This document shows positions 58,301-64,000 of a DNA stretch of 64,000 nucleotides, one piece after another. The position numbers were made by a program, and so were the translations under genes. Below the pieces are notes generated by a model. That model was not told the origin of the DNA and did not search any database. It saw only the letters and a program-made list of their open reading frames with translations. The DNA comes from Sipunculus nudus (Eukaryota > Annelida > Sipuncula > Golfingiida > Sipunculidae): NCBI GenBank assembly GCA_026874595.1, contig CM049309.1, positions 24,555,033-24,619,032 on the forward strand. The letters run 5' to 3'. The stretch's first letter is position 1. Every line of letters starts with the position of its first letter.

Positions 58301-61300
58301 CTTTTCAAATAAAGTATACACACTGTTGGTTGAATGAGGGACAAACAATATCATTATGCTAATTACAATCTAAGCTATAATTAATAACTGGAATTAATAG
58401 TCAATTTCACACCTGGTGAAGTTTTACTCTTCTGAAGTAAAGCATTACTTATCTGATGAACATCCATACTTTCATAGCAATACATCACTTTGTGGACACA
58501 ATTAAATGTGCACTTTAATCATTGTAACCCTGGTGGTACAATCCAAAATCTAAAATGTAGCATGTCCAAGAATAAAATAAAATACAGAAAATTATAACAT
58601 TCATCTAGTTTATGCACCAGCTGGGGGGGGGGGGGGGGTTGAGTGCAGGGCAGAGGAGAAGCCTGCTAGTAGTGGCCAAGCTGGGTCAAGGCAAGCTGCC
58701 TGGGGTGGGTTACATAATGCAAGTGAAGGCTGTACTACTAGGTGGGCCAGATATAAACAACACTTGACATGGTGTATGAAAACTTGAATAAAAGCTACTC
58801 TTTTCAAACAATTTCTTTGAAATTTCAGATTTGAAAAGATTAAATCCTTATGTATATATGCTGTGAAAATTAAATCAACAGTTCCCTTACAGGGAAAAAA
58901 TGTGCCACTGCCAAAGTTGGACAAAATTTAAGGTATTAATTTTTTATTTATGCTAATAACTTGAAAAATTTGCAAAATTCAGATCTAATTTTTGGCAAAC
59001 AATTGAATCTTGATTAAATAAAGTTATATTCCTGAAAAAAAGTCTTCAGCTTCAGCAATTCTCATGTTAAGTGAGCAAATATATTTCCTATTTTAAAAAA
59101 TTGCATTATATTTCGGCCTATAACTTCAAAATAATACCCAATACTGACTTAATTTTTGGTATGTGCACAGAAAATATATGGAAGAATATGAATACTAAAT
59201 ATGATCAAAAACAGATCAGTGGTTTTGATATTAGGCAGACCTGAAGTGTAACAATTGCTTTTTTATTGAAAACGGAGGTTTTTCCTTAATATCTCGAAGG
59301 AACGAAGTTCTAATGACCCAATTTTCGGTATGGTAGGAGATTTTGGGGACATCTAATGGTATGCAGAATTTTTGGATTCGTAGGTCCAACGGTTTTAAAA
59401 CGTGCCCTGTTAACGGACGGCCGGCCGGACGGACGACGGACAAAGGACCACGACTATAGCTCAGATGACTTACAGTCAGCTGAGCTAGAAATCATGTTAG
59501 GAGAGAAAATATATTCTCTGAGTTTTTATTAAGTGCAATATGTTTTGGCACTTAACTTCAAGAAATTACAAAATGCTAACCTAATTTCTATAATGTACAT
59601 AGGAAATATACAGAGGAACAATTATATTAAATTTGATCAATATTAGATCAGTGGTTTTGGTAGTATGCGGTCTTCAAGTATAACAATGAGTTTTTTTTAT
59701 TGAAAATTGAGGTTTTTTCCTTAATATCTTGTAGGAACAAAGTCATAGTGACCTAATTTTTGGTATGGTAGGAGATTTTTTGGACAAGAATGGTATTCTC
59801 AGGTCCAACAATGGATGGCCAGATGGCTGGTTGGACAAAGGACCATCACAATAGCTGAGATGACTTATAGTCAGCTGAGCTTAAAGTGGTAAGTTATGGG
59901 TTGACCAGACTGCCTGATTAAGTTACATGATGGTCTCCTTTAATAAGACAATATTCCACTTCAGAATCTTAAGAAACCAAAATTTGGTGCATATGCTGGT
60001 GCATACCAGTCTAATAACATTTTTAAAAAACATAAAAATGTATTTATATATATTATATTGATGGCTGCATATAAAAAAAACATGCCAGCAAAACATCACA
60101 GATTCCAAATTAAATGTAAGTTGGAACCTAGAAAAAGGTGCTTACCTTGGGTGACTAACAGGTAGAAAATGGTGCTTACCTTGGCTGACTAACAGGTAGA
60201 AAATGGTGCTCACCTTGGCTGACTAACAGGTAGAAAATGGTGCTCACCTTGGATGACTAACAGGTAGAAAATGGTGCTTACCTTGGCTGACTAACAGGTA
60301 GAAAATGGTGCTCACCTTGGCTGACTAACAGGTAGAAAATGGTGCTCACCTTGGATGACTAACAGGTAGAAAATGGTGCTCACCTTGGATGACTAACAGG
60401 TAGAAAATGGTGCTCACCTTGGATGACTAACAGATAGAAAATGGTGCATTCCTTGGATTACTTAGAACAAATAGAAAATGGTGCTTACCTTTGACAACTA
60501 ACTGGTAGAAAATGGTGCTTTCCTTGGTAGACTTAGAACAATTAGAAAATGGGGCTTACCTTGGAAATCTAACAGAAAGAAAATGGTCCTTACATTGGAA
60601 GACTTAGAACAATTACAAAATGGTGCTTTCATTGGAAGACTAACAGGTAGAAAATGGTGCTCACCTTGGAGGTCTAACAGGTAGAAAATGGTGATTACCT
60701 TGGATGAATAACAGGTAGAAAATGGTGCAAACCTTGGATGAATAACAGGTAGAAAATGGTGCTTTCCTTGGAGGACTTGCACAAGTAGAAAGTTGTGCTT
60801 ACCTTGTATGACTAACAGGTACAAAATGGTGCTCACCTTGGCTGACTAACAGGTAGAAAATGGTGCTCACCTTGGCTGACTAACAGGTAGAAAATGGTGC
60901 TCACCTTGGATGACTAACAGGTAGAAAATGGTGCTCACCTTGGATGACTAACAGGTAGAAAATGGTGCTCACCTTGGCTGACTAACAGGTAGAAAATGGT
61001 GCTCACCTTGGCTGACTAACAGGTAGAAAATGGTGCTCACCTTGGATGACTAACAGGTAGAAAATGGTGCTCACCTTGGATGACTAACAGGTAGAAAATG
61101 GTGCTTACCTTGGCTGACTAACAGGTAGAAAATGGTGCTCACCTTGGCTGACTAACAGGTAGAAAATGGTGCTCACCTTGGATGACTAACAGGTAGAAAA
61201 TGGTGCTCACCTTGGATGACTAACAGGTAGAAAATGGTGCTCACCTTGGATGACTAACAGATAGAAAATGGTGCATTCCTTGGATTACTTAGAACAAATA

Positions 61301-61780
61301 GAAAATGGTGCTTACCTTTGACAACTAACTGGTAGAAAATGGTGCTTTCCTTGGTAGACTTAGAACAATTAGAAAATGGGGCTTACCTTGGAAATCTAAC
61401 AGAAAGAAAATGGTCCTTACATTGGAAGACTTAGAACAATTACAAAATGGTGCTTTCATTGGAAGACTAACAGGTAGAAAATGGTGCTCACCTTGGAGGT
61501 CTAACAGGTAGAAAATGGTGATTACCTTGGATGAATAACAGGTAGAAAATGGTGCAAACCTTGGATGAATAACAGGTAGAAAATGGTGCTTTCCTTGGAG
61601 GACTTGCACAAGTAGAAAGTTGTGCTTACCTTGTATGACTAACAGGTACAAAATGGTGCTTTCCTTTGATGACTTACAGACAGAAAATGGTGCTCACCTT
61701 GGATGACTAACAGGTAGAACTCAAAGTATGTGGAGACCTGGTACCCTCGTGAGTAGGGGTAGGCCAGCAACAAGGAAAAG
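43243..61780 (-). CDS. MPDU1: Mannose-P-dolichol utilization defect 1 homologue, 3' five exons
   Basis: Multi-pass ER membrane protein of the PQ-loop family, needed for use of dolichol-phosphate-linked mannose and glucose in glycan and GPI-anchor assembly. Exons on the minus strand: 61698-61780, 51863-51935, 50937-51003, 44044-44164 and 43243-43379, with agreeing phases (1, 2, 0, 1). Translated parts include AYPYSRGYQVSTYFEF, LVIQDLILLIVVLKKKG, PISAASKLIQLTG and ARCFTILVQTGDVPML, which line up with the C-terminal half of animal MPDU1. The end KHKTS fits a K-x-K-x-x ER retrieval signal. The 5' exons lie right of the window. No stop or frameshift is seen in these exons. Two introns hold minisatellites made from their own donor junctions. 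Confidence 0.87.
44044..44164 (-). CDS. MPDU1: MPDU1 penultimate exon
   Basis: 121 bp, acceptor CTGTCTTGCAG/ACTACA, donor CAACAG/GTATGC. It encodes TPISAASKLIQLTGIIRKQ and PGQVSSVSWGMASYTAT, the second PQ-loop region (Q, G-x-x-S). Confidence 0.88.
44165..45921 (-). other. MPDU1 intron sequence, no gene
   Basis: 3' part of the 6.8-kb intron between exons 50937-51003 and 44044-44164. AT-rich and mostly unique-looking; no exon or repeat array recognised. Confidence 0.6.
45922..49893. repeat. 27-bp minisatellite, about 147 copies
   Basis: Plus-strand unit words: AAGGGATAAGTCATCACATA and ACACCAC. The period is a multiple of three, so all frames without stops stay open for hundreds of codons on both strands (9-residue periods such as DKSSHNTTR and the antisense MTYPLWCYM). 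Units differ mainly at a few sites (CACATA/CATATA, CCAC/ACAAC/CCATA). Copies at about 48590-49130 and 49131-49670 repeat as a block of about 541 bp. The array ends leftward near 45922 and rightward in a 32-bp-type unit at 49862-49905. It lies in an MPDU1 intron. Confidence 0.95.
49894..50810. other. Intron spacer with GTGGCGCCAC-family copies
   Basis: Separates the main 27-bp array from its long-unit relatives. It contains two copies of the AGGTGGTGCCACCAGTCTTG family (50112 and 50212) and a local duplication (TTGATCTGTTGCC / TTGGCCTGTTGCC, about 50500-50640). Confidence 0.65.
50811..50963. repeat. 30-32-bp ancestral units leading out of the MPDU1 donor
   Basis: About five units on the minus strand, each with GATGA-TTAT, a CCTT-like part, GTAAGT (or GTAATT) and TTGT. 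The first unit is exon tail plus donor of exon 50937-51003. The units are older and more diverged than the 27-bp array. Confidence 0.85.
50937..51003 (-). CDS. MPDU1: MPDU1 internal exon after the U12-type intron
   Basis: 67 bp, acceptor CCACTCAG/A, donor CTTGTG/GTAAGT. It encodes YLAVVVSLATNSLPNW then MTYFLV, matching the hydrophobic segment before the second PQ-loop. The last part of the exon and its donor are the ancestor of the 27-bp array. Confidence 0.8.
51004..51862 (-). other. U12-type (minor spliceosome) intron of MPDU1
   Basis: 859-bp GT-AG intron. The 5' splice site reads GTATCCTTT (51862-51854), the full U12 consensus. TTCCTTAAC, the U12 branch consensus, lies at 51021-51013, placing the branch A about 10 nt before the 3' AG. 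There is no strong polypyrimidine tract. These three signs together are diagnostic by established knowledge. Confidence 0.88.
51863..51935 (-). CDS. MPDU1: MPDU1 internal exon before the U12-type intron
   Basis: 73 bp, acceptor TTGTTTTTCAG/AT. It encodes LILLIVVLKKKGLLGLPAFC and on to WFGL, a membrane helix and loop. The donor GTATCCTTT is atypical for the major spliceosome but is the U12 consensus. Without splicing here the frame stops at TGA within four codons. Confidence 0.82.
51936..53229 (-). other. MPDU1 intron, left part
   Basis: Part of the 9.8-kb intron between exons 61698-61780 and 51863-51935. AT-rich with scattered repeat fragments (GTAGGTGGTGCCAGCAG at 52971). No exon recognised. 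Confidence 0.55.
53230..53492 (+). mobile_element. Family H4 tail fragment
   Basis: Ends with GACCAGACAGACAGTGGAC, then a degraded hairpin and GTCAGCTGAGCTAA at about 53480, the standard H4 terminus on the plus strand. Confidence 0.55.
53764..54910 (-). mobile_element. Helitron-like family H1, uninterrupted copy
   Basis: Starts CTAG at 53764 followed by GGACCCATAGGTCTC and runs to the CTAG of the next element at 54911. It provides the empty-site reference for the YR insertion (54100-54230 versus 1681-1743 joined to 3356-3400). Repeated CCTGTGACCTTGACC blocks suggest an internal repeat of about 300 bp. Confidence 0.6.
54911..55972 (-). mobile_element. Helitron-like family H2, longer copy
   Basis: CTAG at 54911, then the hairpin TCAGCT-GA-AGCTGA. 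The other end has the hairpin CATCAGCC/GGGCTGATG followed by GCTAAAAA at about 55972. The middle is an internal repeat of about 290 bp (AAACGTAGAAAAATAGGTC / AAACGTATGAAAATAGGTC). Same family as 4351-5022. It abuts H1 exactly where H3 abuts H1 at 3971. Confidence 0.6.
55978..56690 (+). repeat. GGTGGCGCCACC-family copy split by an insertion
   Basis: 55978-56068 and 56536-56690 are continuous in the relative at 5806-6058. The interruption is the 467-bp element described separately. Confidence 0.75.
56069..56535. mobile_element. 467-bp inserted element with 7-bp target duplication
   Basis: Flanked by ATATTCA at 56062-56068 and 56536-56542; the empty-site relative at 5898 has a single copy. Related to 23945-24605 without that copy's extra 180 bp. 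No frame and no obvious inverted termini. It could be a SINE-like or hAT-like non-autonomous element. Confidence 0.75.
56691..57002 (+). mobile_element. Family H4, 5' part, interrupted by family D
   Basis: Runs from CTTGACATGGTG-type words to CTGATAACTTAAAC, matching 58760-58970, and is cut off where family D begins with AAGGGACCC. Confidence 0.6.
57003..57640 (+). repeat. Family D, forward copy
   Basis: Starts GGGACCCATGGGTCACGGCG. About 600 bp matching 37300-37895 in reverse. A second GGACCCATGGGTCATG lies at 57610, so another family member may start at the end. Confidence 0.8.
57641..58649. other. MPDU1 intron, AT-rich stretch
   Basis: No gene or recognisable array. A poly-G run lies at 58623-58638. 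Confidence 0.55.
58650..59490 (+). mobile_element. Family H4, best forward copy
   Basis: Runs from AAGCCTGCTAGTAGTGGCC to a GGACGGCCGGCCGGACGG tract and the hairpin AGCTCAG...CTGAGCT (59458-59486), ending GCTAG. This is the most complete copy of H4 in the window. Confidence 0.7.
59491..59886 (+). mobile_element. Family H4, second partial copy in tandem
   Basis: Repeats the H4 3' half (TAATATCTTG-AGGAACAAAGTC, GGTATGGTAGGAGATTTT, GTTGGACAAAGGACCATC) and ends GTCAGCTGAGCTTAAA. Confidence 0.65.
60119..61720. repeat. 35-bp minisatellite made from an MPDU1 exon/donor junction, about 46 copies
   Basis: Plus-strand unit words: AACAGGTAGAAAATGGTGC and TCACCTTGGATGACT. Read on the minus strand each unit is TTCTACCTGTTAGTC + ATCCAAG (exon tail) followed by GTGAGCACCATT (intron start). 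The first unit is the real exon end (61698-61719). Two blocks (60426-60830 and 61253-61657) are near-identical copies 827 bp apart. Confidence 0.95.
61698..61780 (-). CDS. MPDU1: MPDU1 internal exon (first seen)
   Basis: 83 bp, acceptor TTTTTTTGACAG/C, donor CATCCAAG/GTGAGC. It encodes 27 residues ending EFYLLVIQ, with one base over. Its last 22 nt are the first unit of the 35-bp array that continues into the intron. Confidence 0.85.
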
Positions 61781-61904
61781 CTGTCAAAAAAATATTCTTG
61801 TCATATATCACTGCCATAAGTATGTTTAAGTATGATCCTTTAATGATGCATGAAAAAAGCAATAAGGGGTTAGCTTTTAAGATATCAGACTTGTTTATAA
61901 TCCT

Positions 61905-63052
61905 ATAACGACACTAAAGTGATACAAAGATATCAGTCTTATCCTCCTATTACCATACTGTGTGATACAAAGATATCAGTCTTATCCTCCTATTACCATA
62001 TTGTGTGATACAAAGATATCAGTCTTATCCTCCTATTACCATACTCTGTGATACAAAGATATCAGTCTTATCCTCCTATTGCCATACTGTGTGATACAAA
62101 GATATCAGTCTTATCCTCCTATTGCCATACTGTGTGATACAAAGATATCAGTCTTATCCTCCTATTGCCATACTGTGTGATACAAAGATATCAGTCTTAT
62201 CCTCCTATTGCCATACTGTGTGACACAAAGATATCAGTCTTATCCTCCTATTGCCATACTGTGTGACACAAAGATATCAGTCTTATCCTCCTATTGCCAT
62301 ACTGTGTGACACAAAGATATCAGTCTTATCCTCCTATTGCCATACTGTTTGACACAAAGATATCAGTCTTATCCTCCTATTACCATACTCTGTGATACAA
62401 AGATATCAGTCTTATCCTCCTATTGCCATACTGTGTGACACAAAGATATCAGTCTTATCCTCCTATTGCCATACTGTTTGACACAAAGATATCAGTCTTA
62501 TCCTCCTATTACCATACTCTGTGATACAAAGATATCAGTCTTATCCTCCTATTACCATACTGTGTGATACAAAGATATCAGTCTTATCCTCCTATTACCA
62601 TACTGTGTGATACAAAGATATCAGTCTTATCCTCCTATAACCATACTGTGTGATACAAAGATATCAGTCTTATCCTCCTATTACCATACTGTGTGATACA
62701 AAGATATCAGTCTTATCCTCCTATTACCATATTGTGTGATACAAAGATATCAGTCTTATCCTCCTATTGCCATACTGTGTGACACAAAGATATCAGTCTT
62801 ATCCTCCTATTGCCATACTGTTTGACACAAAGATATCAGTCTTATCCTCCTATTACCATACTCTGTGATACAAAGATATCAGTCTTATCCTCCTATTACC
62901 ATACTGTGTGATACAAAGATATCAGTCTTATCCTCCTATTACCATACTGTGTGATACAAAGATATCAGTCTTATCCTCCTATAACCATACTGTGTGATAC
63001 AAAGATATCAGTCTTATCCTGCTATAACCATACTGTCTGATACAAAGACAAT
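61905..63052. repeat. 43-bp minisatellite, about 26 copies
   Basis: Unit words: GATACAAAGATATCAGTC, TTATCCTCCTATTACC and ATACTGTGT. Highly homogeneous with a few alternating variants (TTGCC/TTACC, GACAC/GATAC), which themselves recur in order, suggesting block duplication. It lies in the MPDU1 intron upstream of the first exon seen. Confidence 0.95.
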
Positions 63053-64000
63053 GAAATTCTGGAGATGTTTGGGTTGCAGAAGAATAGTGACTGGTATTTT
63101 GACTTCCAGGTCCAAATTCTCTCATTTAAACAAGGGACCCATGGGTCAAGGTGCTCAGCTGAATTTGCCTGTGACATAAATTTATAAATTTTGTAAAATT
63201 GATTATATCAAATCCTGGCATAGAGAACATTTACAGTTTTTCTTTATATTGTTGCACCTGTCAATCCTAATGCTACACAGCCATTTAGAAAATATAATTA
63301 TCAAGTCCTACAGGTCTATTGCTCATGCCAGGTGGCACCTGACAGGTGTGCCAGGCAATAGGTCCTGCCACCTTGCACATGACTGTAATAAGCCATTAGA
63401 AAAATACACGTGTGTATGAACGGCTTCTTGTATTTTATACTATTACTACTGGTGACCCCAATCGCATATATTTGAAGTTTAAGTGTGCCAAGTGATAGGC
63501 TAGTGATGGAGAACAATGTGATGACTTTGGAGTTCACAAATTTAATGATGGACCTTAAAGCCATTACTGCTACAGAACACTGGAATGTGATGCTTGTCCT
63601 CAGAATTTTAAATATGAAAAGCTGAACTATGAATACTGCCTTGCAACATTCATATAGCTCAGACCATGGTAATTATATCAATGGATTTTGTACATGTCAG
63701 TCTAAATAATGCCCATTCTTTCACCCACATAGAAATCTGCAACAAATCCTGTCATGAAATATTTTCTGGAACAAATGACAACCGTTGTTCAATTCATAAT
63801 GGTTGTAATGATTCATTTAGTAATTAAGGCACTGTAACAGGGTTAGATGAATGTCTGAATAACTGCATGAAAGAACATAATTCAGGCCAATAAATCAAAC
63901 ATTTCCAGAGACAAGGACATGCAAGTACGCTACACAAATAATATGATAGGTTGCACCACCGGCCTTGTGTATAAGAAAGCTATCCAGGATGTATGAACAT
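63053..64000. other. MPDU1 intron or upstream region, repeat fragments
   Basis: Contains a GGGACCCATGGGTCAAGG terminus at 63136, an AGGTGGCACCTGACAGGTG palindromic segment at 63331 and a GTTGCACCACCGGCCTTGTG family copy at 63951. No MPDU1 exon recognised here. Confidence 0.55.

Noticed and set aside
60498-61651. Two matching frames of 108-112 codons
   Set aside because: They are the duplicated block of the 35-bp array read on the minus strand, not separate genes.
61905-63052. 43-bp array as a third MPDU1 donor-derived satellite
   Set aside because: The minus-strand unit contains GTAATA but no coding match to MPDU1, and no exon is found next to its upstream edge; that edge carries a family D-type terminus instead.

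Overview
The window is AT-rich, intron-bearing, repeat-dense animal DNA. A mollusc, probably a bivalve, is the best guess. The reasons are two spliced animal genes with large introns and dense dispersed families built on hairpin-plus-CTAG/CTAA ends with GACGGACGGAC-type tails, which I associate with bivalve genomes. The phylum is an inference; no sequence search was possible.

Host genes. Two genes can be built exon by exon, both on the minus strand. (1) Cysteine dioxygenase type 1 (CDO1), complete in three exons: 11280-11464, 8185-8423 and 1077-1273. They join into 206 codons with matching phases and intact catalytic residues. (2) The 3' five exons of an MPDU1 (mannose-P-dolichol utilization defect 1, PQ-loop family) homologue: 61698-61780, 51863-51935, 50937-51003, 44044-44164 and 43243-43379. 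Its 5' exons lie beyond the right edge. One MPDU1 intron (51004-51862) carries textbook U12-type signals.

Main finding. Two unrelated minisatellites inside MPDU1 each begin at, and are made from, the exon/intron junction just upstream of them. The 35-bp array (60119-61720) repeats the last 22 nt of one exon plus its first 13 intronic nt including the donor. The 27-bp array (45922-49893, about 147 copies) descends from 30-32-bp units starting at the next-but-one exon's GTAAGT donor. In the 27-bp unit the GTAAGT has been lost.

Mobile DNA. A 1.6-kb tyrosine-recombinase element (1741-3355) has split direct repeats of the Ngaro type and sits inside another repeat in CDO1 intron 2. A 5'-truncated Penelope-like element (21913 to about 23150) has a GIY-YIG endonuclease and a hammerhead ribozyme motif (23080-23140). 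Degraded L1/Tx1-type LINE ORF2 and ORF1 pieces lie at 28150-30640 and 31120-32260. Helitron-like non-autonomous families, MITEs and (TA)n runs fill most introns and spacers.

Layout. 1-545 minisatellite; 1077-11464 CDO1 with a repeat-packed 6.9-kb intron 2; 11.5-42.2 kb intergenic, mostly transposon debris, with one unexplained 118-codon frame at 38614-38970; 43.2-61.8 kb MPDU1; 61.9-63.05 kb 43-bp minisatellite in the next MPDU1 intron; then repeats to the end. No tRNA, rRNA or CRISPR array was seen.
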